From assembly GCF_030273445.1 (NCBI RefSeq), contig NZ_CP120678.1, positions 597,501 to 661,500 on the forward strand: a DNA stretch of 64,000 nt. Direction: 5' to 3'. Below the pieces are notes generated by a model. The model was not told the DNA's origin. It ran no database searches and saw nothing but the letters and a program-made list of their open reading frames with translations. Positions 1 through 9,804 of the stretch are shown in pieces. The DNA is from Selenobaculum gibii (GTDB lineage Bacteria; Bacillota; Negativicutes; ICN-92133). Within the stretch, counting starts at the first letter, position 1; the number at the start of each line of letters is the position of its first letter. Position numbers and translations under genes: made by a program.

Positions 1-1240
<1,240 letters not shown>

Positions 1241-1410
1241 TAAACAAGCGAAGCAAAGAAGCGGACTGAAAGGAAAGCTGATTTGAGTAAGACGTTTAGT
1301 TCCGAGCGAAAGTGAGGAACATCTTATAAAAATGTAGTTAAGATTAATTTCAATTCTTCTGTATAGTTTTGAAGGAACATATCTAAAAAGAAAGTTCACT
1401 TCAAAAGAAT

Positions 1411-1526
1411 CTGGTGTCGATAGCTATAGGGTACCACCTGTTCCCATACCGAACACAGTAGTTAAGCCTATACACGCCGAAAGTACTTGGATGGAAACGT
1501 CCTGGGAGGTTAGGTAGATGCCAGTT
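1411..1526 (+). rRNA. rrf: 5S ribosomal RNA
   Basis: It has the typical 5S core cccataccgaacacagtagt near 1443 and complementary ends (ctggtgtcga at 1411, gtagatgccag near 1515). Length is about 116 nt. It lies about 170 bp after the 23S end and 4 bp before the first tRNA, as in a normal rRNA-tRNA operon. Exact ends may be off by one or two bases. Confidence 0.95.
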
Positions 1527-1530
1527 ATAT

Positions 1531-1606
1531 TCCTTGATAGCTCAGTTGGTAGAGCAATCGGCTGTTAACCGATCGGTCGTAGGTTCGAGTCCTACTCAAG
1601 GAGCCA
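1531..1606 (+). tRNA. tRNA-Asn (GTT)
   Basis: Cloverleaf with acceptor tccttga/tcaagga, anticodon loop ctGTTaa, T-loop ttcgagt and an encoded CCA end. First of eleven tRNAs downstream of the 5S gene. Confidence 0.97.
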
Positions 1607-1610
1607 AAAT

Positions 1611-1686
1611 TGGGGCATAGCCAAGTTGGTAAGGCACGGGACTTTGACTCCCGCATGCGTTGGTTCGAGTCCAGCTGCCCCAGCCA
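1611..1686 (+). tRNA. tRNA-Gln (TTG)
   Basis: Acceptor tggggca/tgcccca, anticodon loop ctTTGac, encoded CCA. Spaced 4 bp from tRNA-Asn. The presence of glnS at 39188 fits direct charging of this tRNA. Confidence 0.97.
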
Positions 1687-1689
1687 TAT

Positions 1690-1765
1690 GATCCACTAGC
1701 TCAGTCGGTAGAGCACCTGACTTTTAATCAGGGTGTCCCGCGTTCGAGTCGCGGGTGGATCACCA
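1690..1765 (+). tRNA. tRNA-Lys (TTT)
   Basis: Acceptor gatccac/gtggatc, anticodon loop ctTTTaa, T-loop ttcgagt and encoded CCA. Part of the rRNA-linked tRNA array. Confidence 0.97.
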
Positions 1766-1770
1766 TTCAT

Positions 1771-1845
1771 GGCGCGTTGGTCAAGTGGTTAAGACACCGC
1801 CCTTTCACGGCGGCTTCACGGGTTCGAATCCCGTACGCGTCACCA
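1771..1845 (+). tRNA. tRNA-Glu (TTC)
   Basis: Acceptor ggcgcgt/acgcgtc, anticodon loop ctTTCac flanked by ccgcc/ggcgg, T-loop ttcgaat and encoded CCA. Confidence 0.96.
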
Positions 1846-1850
1846 TTTAT

Positions 1851-1926
1851 GGGCGATTAGCTCAGCTGGGAGAGCGCCTGCCTTACAAGCAGGATGTCAG
1901 CAGTTCGATCCTGTTATCGCCCACCA
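1851..1926 (+). tRNA. tRNA-Val (TAC)
   Basis: Acceptor gggcgat/atcgccc, anticodon loop ctTACaa flanked by ctgc/gcag, T-loop ttcgatc and encoded CCA. Confidence 0.97.
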
Positions 1927-1931
1927 TATAT

Positions 1932-2008
1932 GGCCCGGTAGTTTAGTTGGTTAGAATGCCGCCCTGTCACGGCGGAGGTCAGGGGTTCAAGTCCCCTTCG
2001 GGTCGCCA
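1932..2008 (+). tRNA. tRNA-Asp (GTC)
   Basis: Acceptor ggcccgg paired with tcgggtc, anticodon loop ctGTCac flanked by ccgcc/ggcgg, T-loop ttcaagt, encoded CCA. Confidence 0.96.
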
Positions 2009-2012
2009 TTAT

Positions 2013-2088
<76 letters not shown>

Positions 2089-2094
2089 TTTACT

Positions 2095-2170
2095 GCTGGT
2101 GTAGCTCAATTGGTAGAGCAGCTGACTTGTAATCAGCAGGTTGGGGGTTCAATTCCTCTCGCCAGCTCCA
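2095..2170 (+). tRNA. tRNA-Thr (TGT), copy 1
   Basis: Acceptor gctggtg/cgccagc, anticodon loop ctTGTaa, encoded CCA. An identical gene is present at 32922-32997, followed by the same Gly and Leu genes. Confidence 0.97.
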
Positions 2171-2183
2171 TTAGTTTTAATAT

Positions 2184-2257
2184 GCGGGTGTAGCTCAATG
2201 GTAGAGCCCTAGCCTTCCAAGCTAGTCACGTGAGTTCGATTCTCATCACCCGCTCCA
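2184..2257 (+). tRNA. tRNA-Gly (TCC), copy 1
   Basis: Acceptor gcgggtg/cacccgc, anticodon loop ctTCCaa, T-loop ttcgatt and encoded CCA. Identical to the gene at 33011-33084. Confidence 0.97.
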
Positions 2258-2266
2258 AAATGTTAT

Positions 2267-2355
2267 GCCGGGGTGGCGGAACTGGCAGACGCACGGGACT
2301 TAAAATCCCGCGGATAGAAATATCCGTACCGGTTCGATTCCGGTCCTCGGCACCA
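2267..2355 (+). tRNA. tRNA-Leu (TAA), copy 1
   Basis: Class II tRNA with a long variable arm (cggatagaaatatccg), acceptor gccgggg/cctcggc, anticodon loop ctTAAaa and encoded CCA. Identical to the gene at 33094-33182. Confidence 0.97.
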
Positions 2356-2395
2356 TTTTTTAAAATGGTGTTTTGTTTTATCTAAAATTAAATAT

Positions 2396-2481
2396 GCGGT
2401 TGTGGCGGAATCGGCAGACGCGCTATCTTGAGGGGGTAGTGAGCTACGCTCGTATGGGTTCAAGTCCCATCAACCGCACCA
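2396..2481 (+). tRNA. tRNA-Leu (GAG)
   Basis: Class II tRNA with acceptor gcggttg/caaccgc, anticodon stem ctatc/ggtag around loop ttGAGgg, long variable arm and encoded CCA. Last gene of the array. Confidence 0.95.
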
Positions 2482-2492
2482 CTAGCTAATTC

Positions 2493-2523
2493 AAAAGGTT
2501 CAATGCTTTGAACCTTTTTTTGT
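2493..2523 (+). terminator. Rho-independent terminator of the rRNA-tRNA operon
   Basis: The arms aaaggttcaa and ttgaaccttt form a tight hairpin followed by a T run. It sits 12 bp after the last tRNA. Confidence 0.93.
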
Positions 2524-2955
2524 TGGGCTAAAAGAAGTCATCTTTGAGTTTGTCTTGAAAAATAAGTTTAAATTATTTTTTAAAATCTTTTAAGGTTACG
2601 TTAGGAGCATGATATCTGCGGAAATAATGTGTATGTGAAAATTTACTGAAAAAAATATTAACGATTTTAAAGCGTATTAAATGATGTAAGATTCGATAGG
2701 ATATATAAATTGATAATATTATATAAATATATTGCAATGAAACCCCTGAGATTAATGGAAAAGAAGAAAGAATACTACTAAATGTGTGTTGGATGAAATA
2801 GGTTGAATTTGGAACACTTGCTATATGGTGAAAAATTACTGCTAAAATTGGACTAGATTCAATTGCCAGATGTGGGTAATAATTTATACAAGCCATACAA
2901 TTGTCACATGAATAGCTTATTTTATACGGCCAATTATATATGTCTTTAAAACTAA
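2524..2955. other. AT-rich gap without a supported gene
   Basis: Very AT-rich sequence with stops in all frames except one minus-strand ORF (2573-2896) that has no ribosome-binding site and looks like chance. It may be the eroded 5' part of the pseudogene that follows. Confidence 0.5.
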
Positions 2956-3991
2956 TTTTTTTAAAGTAACAATACTAGCAATTTCTCTGGTGACCATGTT
3001 AATTGCGATTTATATTCAATAGTCATCTGAGTATTTACCTCGAGGCTTTAAGAGGAGTCTATGTTCTTGATATGAAAATTGCCTATGTATTGTTTCATAT
3101 TGCATTAGAAAGAACTTCCCTTAATATATGGGAATATGATTTTCAAACAAAAAAGATTAATCAAAGTATACATGGGTTTGACCCTATTATTTCTAATGCC
3201 CCTGAAAGCCTTATTGAAAATGGTTATCTTCATCTTGAAAGTGTAAAAGAATTTGGGAATATGTATGCTAAGCTTTTTGAAAGACAAAAAATGTTGAGGG
3301 AATTTTTAAGCTTATGGATCCCAAAAGAGAGAGGTATTTCTATGAACATATACGTTATATAGTTGTACTAGATAAAAATAATGTGCTATATAAAGCAATT
3401 GGTGTTTTCGATGATGTAACAGGGGAAATGCAAATTTGAGCCTGTAGAATCTACAGATAAAACATATAAAGAGAAAATACAAGCTTTGGGACCATAAAAT
3501 TTTATAAAAGAAATTGCAAATCAGGTTATAGATAATGAGGAGGTGAAAAAAATATTCAATTATTGGATAGACAAACGTTATTAAACTAAAAAAAAGAGGG
3601 TACGAGTACTTTAAAATTTAAATATATGTGGCATATGGTAAGTAGCGAATTAAAATGGTTTTTATTCCAATCGATATAACAGAAAATTCAGAAAATTGTC
3701 CCTATACATTTTTTTATTTATATGACCTAGATGAAGAAAAACGTAAGAAAAATGAACTAGAGAAAAAAGCCAATACAGATGCATTAATGGGTGTATATAA
3801 TATCAGTGATGCTAAAGAAAAAATAGATGAATATCTTTATTTAAATGCTAAAGGAAAAATGCATGCTTTTTTTATGGTGGATCTTGATAATTTTAAAACG
3901 GTAGATGATACATCGTCAAGCGGATGTTGCTCTGTATAAATCGAAAGAAAAGGTTAAAAATCAACTTAATTTATTTACTAATACTGATTAA
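2956..3991 (+). pseudogene. Decayed membrane PAS/GGDEF signalling gene
   Basis: Pieces of one protein can be read in shifting frames. A hydrophobic segment lies near 2956-3021. A PAS-like domain lies at about 3075-3300 (residues ALERTSLNIWEYDF) and resumes in another frame at about 3310-3440 (YIVVLDKNNVLYKAIGVFDD). The linker into GGDEF is at 3655-3900 (KANTDALMGVYN, then FFMVDLDNFKTV). From there the text jumps directly to the typical end of a GGDEF domain (DVALYKSKEK, 3918-3955) in a different frame, so the GGDEF core has been deleted. Several stops and frameshifts rule out a working diguanylate cyclase. It sits just upstream of two intact c-di-GMP turnover genes. Confidence 0.8.
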
Positions 3992-4141
3992 GACATTTAA
4001 ATATTTATTTTGTAGTTAAACTTATTTTAAAAAGTAAAAGTAAAAAAAAGTGTGAAACCTAATTATAAAATATACTAACTATTTATAATAAAAAAACTAA
4101 AAAATTTTTGAAAAAATTTTAAATATTTTAAGGAGAGCGCC

Positions 4142-5092
4142 ATGAAAACTAAAAAATATTTTGCAATGGAAGATATTTATTTTAATGATCAACTTTTATT
4201 AAAAAAAGGACGAGAAGTTGGAATTCGGGAATACAAATTTTTAAAAGAAAAAAAGTTATTACATTTAGTAAATTCTGGCCGAAGTTATAATGAAGCAATA
4301 AAGCAAAGTAAAAATTTTGGGAATGCTTTGACTAATAACTCAAATAGATTTGAGTGTATGCCTAATAGCAATTCGAATAAAATATATTATAAAAACCCAT
4401 ATGAACTTGGTTTAAATAGTAGCAGAAAAAAATTTTTTAATACAATAGAGAGTCAAAATAAAATGATATCAGAAAAAATCCCCAATATAGATTTTGACTT
4501 AATAAAAAAATCTAGTGATTGTATTATTGAGGCTTTATTAAAAAGCCGTGAATTAATATGGGGAACACATATATCTGCATTAGCAAATTACATAGATTGG
4601 CTTTATTCACATACAATTAATGTGACGATTCTTTCTACCACTATTGGCTATAAAATGAATTTAAGTAATAACGCATTAGAGAATCTAATAGTATCATCGC
4701 TACTGCATGATATAGGAAATATTCTTATACCAAAATCTATTTTAAATAAGACTGGATCATTAACAGAAGAAGAATGGAAAATTATTAAGCAGCATCCTCA
4801 AATAGGATATGATATGTTACTTGGCACAGATTTGCCAGCAGAAGTTATTATTCCAGTATTACAACATCATAAACGTATTGACCAAAGTGGTTATCCTGAA
4901 GGTAAAGTTGCTCATATAAGTTGTGCTTCTCAAATTATAGCAATAGCAGATTCATTTGATAGTATGACATCTACTCGTCCATATAGAAGTGCTATGAGTA
5001 CAAGTGAAGCTTTAAATGATATGAAAAATAAGGAAGGAATTAGTTATGATAAAAATTTATTGCAGGTATTTTTTAGTTTAATTAAATTTTAA
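4142..5092 (+). CDS. HD-GYP domain protein (probable c-di-GMP phosphodiesterase)
   Basis: This 316-residue cytoplasmic protein has a C-terminal HD-GYP domain. HD-GYP enzymes hydrolyse cyclic di-GMP, often to GMP. Visible motifs are LLHDIGN (about residues 186-192) with the metal-binding HD pair, HHKRIDQSGYPEG (about 241-253, the GYP motif; canonical HHERxDGSGYP, so E to K and G to Q changes), and IADSFDSMTSTRPYR near 275. The N-terminal 120 residues resemble the DUF3391-like leader common in this family, but I am unsure. The start follows aaggagagcgcc. The next gene begins 27 bp downstream, so the two are probably co-transcribed. Confidence 0.9.
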   Translation: MKTKKYFAMEDIYFNDQLLLKKGREVGIREYKFLKEKKLLHLVNSGRSYNEAIKQSKNFGNALTNNSNRFECMPNSNSNKIYYKNPYELGLNSSRKKFFNTIESQNKMISEKIPNIDFDLIKKSSDCIIEALLKSRELIWGTHISALANYIDWLYSHTINVTILSTTIGYKMNLSNNALENLIVSSLLHDIGNILIPKSILNKTGSLTEEEWKIIKQHPQIGYDMLLGTDLPAEVIIPVLQHHKRIDQSGYPEGKVAHISCASQIIAIADSFDSMTSTRPYRSAMSTSEALNDMKNKEGISYDKNLLQVFFSLIKF

Positions 5093-5119
5093 GTTATCTT
5101 GTAAAATGGAGCCGAATTT

Positions 5120-7324
5120 ATGAAAAATAATCGTAGTTTATTAATTATTATTATCTTGGTTGTAGTAGTTTCATTTATCTTTGTTGGCTTTGCATATACA
5201 TCCTTATATATTATGAAGAATATGGTTACCCGCGGAATTGAAATGCAATTAGTAGAAGTGGCAGATCAAGGGGAACAACAATTGCAAAACAAGGTAGAAG
5301 GTCATTTTAAAGTTTTACGTACATTGGCTACAGAATATTCGCAAAGAAATGCAGACGAAGATTCCATAAAGTTACTGGATTTTGAAGCAGAAAGAAATCA
5401 GTATATTAGAATTGGTTTTATTAATTCTAATGGAGTCGCGAAAACAACAGATGGTGAAGAATTTTATGCAGGAGATAGGCAATATTTCCAAAATTCTCTT
5501 GCAGGACAAGAATCAATTTCTAATATATTAGAGGATAGATTAAATAATGATAAGAAAAAAATAGTAGTCTTAAGTGTGCCAGTAGTAAATGGCAATAAAA
5601 TGCAAGGTGTGTTATTTGCTACATTAGAAAAATCTAGATTTAATAGAATAATTAATATGGATTTTTATAAAGGGAAGGGATATGCATTAATTATTAATAA
5701 TGATGGAGAAATTGTCTTCAACTCTTCTAAGTCTGAATTTCGAGAAAATTTGTTTAATTACTTAGAAATGGATAATTTAAATAAAATTGACAAAGAAATT
5801 GCTAAAAATAAAAATGGAATAATATGTGAGAAAATTGGCGGTGAAGAAAAATTTATTGGATATAAAAATATTCCCAATATGAATAATTGGAATTTCATAA
5901 CTGTTATTCCTAAAGAAGTAGCTTTAGGCGAAATGGCCATAATTCATAAAAATACGGTAATATTGATATCTCTCCTTATTGTTATATTTTGGTTAATATC
6001 ATTGTATAATATATATAATAAATATAAAGTTGATAAAATTATTTTTGAGCATGCGTACAAGGATTCTTTAACAGAAATAGGAAATAGAAATTGTTTTTTT
6101 AAAAATTTGTCAGAGAATTTAACTTTATGTACATCTAATAGTATTTTAGTCGCTTTTGATATCAGAAACTTCAAAGTTGTAAACAGTGTTGGAGGATATA
6201 GTACAGGAAATAAAATATTAGAAATTATTGCAAAGGCTTTAAAGACTTTGTTTTCAAAAGAAGCGACTTATGCTCGTTTTTCTAGTGATAATTTTTATAT
6301 CTTATTTTATAATTGTTCTTCGCCTAAAGAGATTGAGGAAAAATTAAACATATTTGAATCTTTTGTTTATAATAATTTTAAAGATAATAATATTAAAATA
6401 AACGTTTCATTCAACTATGGTATTTATCAAAGATTTAAACCTAAAGAAGATGTTCTTCAGGCGATTGACAAGGCTGACCTAGCACGCAAGCATGGAAAAA
6501 TAATAAATAGTAAATATATTTTATTTGAGGATTATTTAATTAAAAGTATAAGAGAAGATTATATAATTGAAGAAGAATTAAAAAAAGGTCTTAAATCTAA
6601 CCAACTAAAGATATATCTACAGCCTAAATATAATTTTTCTGACTTATCATTGAATGGGGCTGAAGCTTTAATTAGATGGAATCATCCTAGCAAGGGATTT
6701 ATGAGCCCTGAAAAATTTATCCCAGTTGCTGAAAGAACAGGACTAATTATTGATATAGGACGTTTTGTGTTTGAACAGGTTTGTAAATTTCTTTATGAAT
6801 GTAAAGTTAATGAATTATGTGTTTATCCAATAGCAATTAATTTTTCTTTACCAGAATTGTACCAAAGCGATTTTATAGATTACTTAGATAAGACTATGAA
6901 AAAGTATGCGATATCTGGGGAAATGATAGAAATAGAAATAACTGAGTCTACTATTATTTCTGATATTAGTGCAATAAATAATATAATTTTTCAATTAAAA
7001 AATTATGGCATAAAAGTTTCTATGGATGATTTCGGAACGGGGTATTCGTCACTTAATCATTTAAAAATTATTCCAATAGACTGCTTAAAATTAGATAAAT
7101 CTTTTATAGATACTGTTGAAAAAGATAACAATAGTAAAAACATTATTAAAATAATTATTGATTTAGCTAAGTCTTTAAATCTTAAAACGGTAGCAGAAGG
7201 GATTGAGACTAAAGATCAAGTTGAATTGTTAAAAAAATTAGGTTGTGATTGTGCACAAGGATACTATTTTGCGAAACCTATGCCATTAAGTGATTATAAG
7301 AAAATGTTGTTTAAATTGAAATAA
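5120..7324 (+). CDS. Membrane sensor with Cache, degenerate GGDEF and EAL domains (c-di-GMP phosphodiesterase)
   Basis: The 734-residue protein has a transmembrane helix at about 8-30, an extracytoplasmic Cache-type sensor (about 35-270), a second helix (about 277-300), then GGDEF and EAL domains. The GGDEF signature is replaced by SSDNF (about residue 388), so cyclase activity should be absent. The EAL domain keeps AEALIRW (about 513), DDFGTGYS (about 635) and TVAEGIET, as in active phosphodiesterases. Such a pattern is known to give enzymes that degrade c-di-GMP, with GGDEF acting as a sensor or scaffold. It follows the HD-GYP gene by 27 bp; a ggag site precedes the ATG. Confidence 0.93.
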   Translation: MKNNRSLLIIIILVVVVSFIFVGFAYTSLYIMKNMVTRGIEMQLVEVADQGEQQLQNKVEGHFKVLRTLATEYSQRNADEDSIKLLDFEAERNQYIRIGFINSNGVAKTTDGEEFYAGDRQYFQNSLAGQESISNILEDRLNNDKKKIVVLSVPVVNGNKMQGVLFATLEKSRFNRIINMDFYKGKGYALIINNDGEIVFNSSKSEFRENLFNYLEMDNLNKIDKEIAKNKNGIICEKIGGEEKFIGYKNIPNMNNWNFITVIPKEVALGEMAIIHKNTVILISLLIVIFWLISLYNIYNKYKVDKIIFEHAYKDSLTEIGNRNCFFKNLSENLTLCTSNSILVAFDIRNFKVVNSVGGYSTGNKILEIIAKALKTLFSKEATYARFSSDNFYILFYNCSSPKEIEEKLNIFESFVYNNFKDNNIKINVSFNYGIYQRFKPKEDVLQAIDKADLARKHGKIINSKYILFEDYLIKSIREDYIIEEELKKGLKSNQLKIYLQPKYNFSDLSLNGAEALIRWNHPSKGFMSPEKFIPVAERTGLIIDIGRFVFEQVCKFLYECKVNELCVYPIAINFSLPELYQSDFIDYLDKTMKKYAISGEMIEIEITESTIISDISAINNIIFQLKNYGIKVSMDDFGTGYSSLNHLKIIPIDCLKLDKSFIDTVEKDNNSKNIIKIIIDLAKSLNLKTVAEGIETKDQVELLKKLGCDCAQGYYFAKPMPLSDYKKMLFKLK

Positions 7325-7333
7325 ATCAAATTA

Positions 7334-7950
7334 TTTTTAGATATAATCGTAATGCTGATGGTATTGAAGAAAAAACATTATCATTATATGCCTGTGGAAT
7401 GAGTCAAAGAGATATTGCTGAACAAATCAAAAATCTCTACGATGTAGAAATATCTCCGGACCTTGTAAGTGAAATTAGTGAGAAAAATCATGCCCGATGT
7501 AAATGCTTGCCAAACTAAACCTCTTGAATCAATTTATCCGTTCGTTTTTATGGATGCTATACATTATAAAAGAAACCATCAAATCGTAACAAAGGCAGCC
7601 TATGTTGTCCTTGGAAGGAAATAAAGATATTCTTGGTTTCTGGATCGGAGAACATGAAAGTCCATCATGTGTGAGAGGTTGAGAAGAAAATTGGGATTTA
7701 TTATCGGCATTTTATGCATACCCCCAAAGATAAGGCGAATAATATAACAACAAATATAATTGAAGGACTTAATCGGCAATTTAGGCAAATAACAAAAAAT
7801 AAGCCATCGTTTCCGAATGACGATAGCTTAAAGAAGATATTATATTTAGCATCAAAGAAAATAGTCGAAAGATGGACACAAAGATGTCGAAACTGGGATA
7901 TGGTGTTAAATCAGTTAAACATCTTGTTTGCAGATAGATTTGCTGGATAA
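7334..7950 (+). pseudogene. IS256-family (mutator-type) transposase remnant
   Basis: The frame from about 7340 reads a typical IS256 transposase mid-region: EEKTLSLYACGMSQRDIAEQ, then LESIYPFVFMDAIHYK and DILGFWIGEHES. A frameshift lies between. The C-terminal piece is in another frame at 7714-7950 (NIIEGLNRQFRQITKNK, then LYLASKKIVERWTQ). The N-terminal third, much of the catalytic middle and any terminal inverted repeats are missing, so the element is dead. Confidence 0.85.
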
Positions 7951-8149
7951 AATGCCTTGAAAATAGTATATTCCAATGGCTATAGACTCTATTCACACTA
8001 CCGTATGAGAAACATAGCAAGCGAATTTTATATCTGTTTTATATTTAAGAGCATATGTTAGCTTATAGTTGTTGCCTGTTTGGAAAATCAATTTACACAA
8101 AATTATTTGGGCCACCTTACATAGTTTTTTTTATAGAATATTCAAAGAT

Positions 8150-8178
8150 GGACAGGAGTTCGATTCTCATCGTCTCAC
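8150..8178 (+). repeat. tmRNA/tRNA 3'-end-like scar A (putative attachment site)
   Basis: The sequence ggacaggagttcgattctca, continuing cgtctcacta, has the layout of an RNA gene 3' end: T-stem, T-loop ttcgatt, acceptor strand and a near-CCA end. It resembles the ends of bacterial tmRNA (ttcga...cgcctccacca). Related copies lie at 11168 and 14298. No complete tmRNA is attached. A recombinase tail overlaps it on the minus strand, as expected at an integration junction. Confidence 0.55.
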
Positions 8179-8412
8179 TAAGCATATGTACAAAAAGAAC
8201 AGGTGCACCTCGACGTGCTCCTCGTAAATTACTACTTTTTCAATATAAGTCTGGATGATCTTTTTTAGGTCATCCGGATTTTTGCTTTTTAATGCGGCGA
8301 TATCATTTTCGAGATAGGCGATGACCTTTGATTTGTCTAATAACAGAGATTTCAATTGTAAAAGATAGTTTTCGCTTGAGGAAACATTGAGATTGAATGC
8401 TGTAAAATCCAA
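8167..8412 (-). pseudogene. C-terminal fragment of a large serine recombinase
   Basis: The 81-residue ORF reads as the tail of a site-specific serine recombinase: a coiled region (LENDIAALKSKN) followed by IQTYIEKVVIYEEHVEVHL, which resembles the conserved last beta-strands of that family. The catalytic and DNA-binding domains are absent; upstream DNA on this strand shows no continuation. Its stop lies inside scar A, matching the usual position of an integrase gene beside its attachment site. Identification rests on the short C-terminal motif only. Confidence 0.55.
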
Positions 8413-8520
8413 CCACGGAATACTGGAAATATTGAAAACATGGAGCGGAATATTATCTTGTGGAAAAAGAACCCCACTCGAACACTGTGATGTATCTTCT
8501 TCATAGAATTAAATCATCTT

Positions 8521-8538
8521 TACTGACCGAGGTCAGTA
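8521..8538. promoter_or_regulatory. 18-bp perfect palindrome, TetR-operator-like
   Basis: tactgacc ga ggtcagta is an exact inverted repeat with 8-bp arms, the style of many TetR-family operators. It lies just downstream of a truncated TetR gene. A second inverted pair, accccact (8470-8477) and agtggggt (8536-8543), flanks it. Function is inferred only from shape and neighbour. Confidence 0.4.
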
Positions 8539-8544
8539 GTGGGG

Positions 8545-8571
8545 TAAAAAAAGATGCGTAGTTTCTACGCA
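8545..8571 (-). terminator. Terminator after the TetR fragment
   Basis: Read on the minus strand, tgcgtagaaactacgca forms a hairpin followed by a run of seven T. It lies 4 bp after the stop of the TetR fragment. Confidence 0.75.
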
Positions 8572-8574
8572 ATT

Positions 8575-9024
8575 TTATGGTTGGGCAATAGATAATTTGA
8601 ATACTCCTTCCTCGATTCCCAGAATTCGTTCCAATATGGATTCAGTAACTTTTACTTTGTTGCTAAAAAAATCGGAAGGTTCTTTGAGATAAGAGGCTTC
8701 CCATAAACAATTAATTGTGCTCCAGAAAAAAGCAATGGTTTCGTTTATGAAAAACACTTGCATGTTCCCCTCCAGATTCCCCTGCTGGATTATGTCAGCA
8801 AGCAGCGGGTTAAAGACGTTTTCGAGCAACTGTTGCCAGGATTTGTAGAGTAAGTCGAATTGTTTTTCGGCCCATAGTTTGTCAAAAAGAGCATCAAGCG
8901 GACTGTTCGGTGGCCCAGCGGGTGCAAATGGTTTCAAGAATACCTTGTACGCTTGCAGTATTGCCCGATAAAGATTTTTATTTAAATTTTTCATCCCATT
9001 CTTCAAAAAAGTTGAAAATGGCAC
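8575..9024 (-). pseudogene. TetR-family regulator lacking its DNA-binding domain
   Basis: The 149 residues fit the ligand-binding C-terminal part of a TetR regulator: after KNLYRAILQAYKVF (the point following the usual HTH) come helices including NPLLADIIQQGNLEG and ETIAFFWSTINCLWE. Full-length TetR proteins are about 190-210 residues with an HTH of about 50 residues first. Here an in-frame TAA occurs about 11 codons before the GTG and no HTH can be read upstream. It is probably a 5'-truncated relic, though a small dimerising protein cannot be excluded. Confidence 0.65.
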
Positions 9025-9208
9025 TTTAGAATCGAAAGTATTTTGTATGTAGCTTGATTAATACTATTTTCTTTAATTATTTGGTTTTATAATAGTTTCT
9101 TTGAGTGTTTAGGGTGTGGCTATTGCCATTTTGCGACGGTTATTTGAATAATATTCATTCGTTGGAACTTGAATTTCATAATATTCGCTTTAATTAATTA
9201 GATTTTTT
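9025..9208. other. AT-rich spacer, no gene seen
   Basis: Short stretch between the TetR fragment and the minus-strand remnant that follows. I see no motif beyond AT-rich runs. Confidence 0.5.
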
Positions 9209-9580
9209 TTATTTGATTGGAATTAATTGATAGGATAGATAACTATAGCCTTTGTATTTTATTACGGTATATGGAATGTGCGTATAAAATTTATCTTTAT
9301 CATAAGAAATAATCTTAGGAAAAGTTATTTTTAATATCAGATTATATTTTTTATAAAGGCGACGTAGAGTATTTAATAAGTTTTCAAAATTTTCTTCAAT
9401 ATAGTGTTCATCATCATAGGTTAGGGGAATAAAAAGATCTTTTTCAGAAAAGTTATTTGCTATAAAAGCTGTTAATCTTATTTGAGCGCTACGGTTGTTA
9501 AGCTTTTTTGTTAAAATAATAAGTTGTCCATATATTACGTTAAATATTTTATTAAGTAATTTATTTGCTTATTGTACAAT
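9209..9580 (-). pseudogene. Possible replication-initiator (Rep) remnant
   Basis: A minus-strand frame stays open for about 123 codons from a TTG near 9580 to TAA at 9209-9211. It includes NRSAQIRLTAFIANNF, DLFIPLTYDDEHYIEENFEN and LLNTLRRLYKKYNL. The pattern of a basic helix followed by a (V/I)xLTY strand and an arginine-rich helix recalls Rep-like proteins of rolling-circle and integrative elements, which are usually much longer. No RBS or full domain is visible. The call is tentative; it may be another mobile-element gene. Confidence 0.35.
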
Positions 9581-9804
9581 GATTTTATAATAAATTTGTA
9601 ATAATTTTCCTGAATTTAAGATAGTTTTACACAAGGTAAAGAAGACATAGGACGAATCAAATTTGCATTGCTTAGTTTTTGGTTAATTAAAATGTTGCTA
9701 TTTATAAATAAAACCGTGATAAAAATATAAATTATCAATTTAACAATAGTAATAATAATAATTTTTTTTAATAAATTTATAAAAACATTAAAAAGGAGTT
9801 TTTT

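Noticed and set aside
2573-2896. 107-residue minus-strand ORF
   Set aside because: AT-rich low-complexity hydrophobic text without an RBS; judged chance in decayed DNA.
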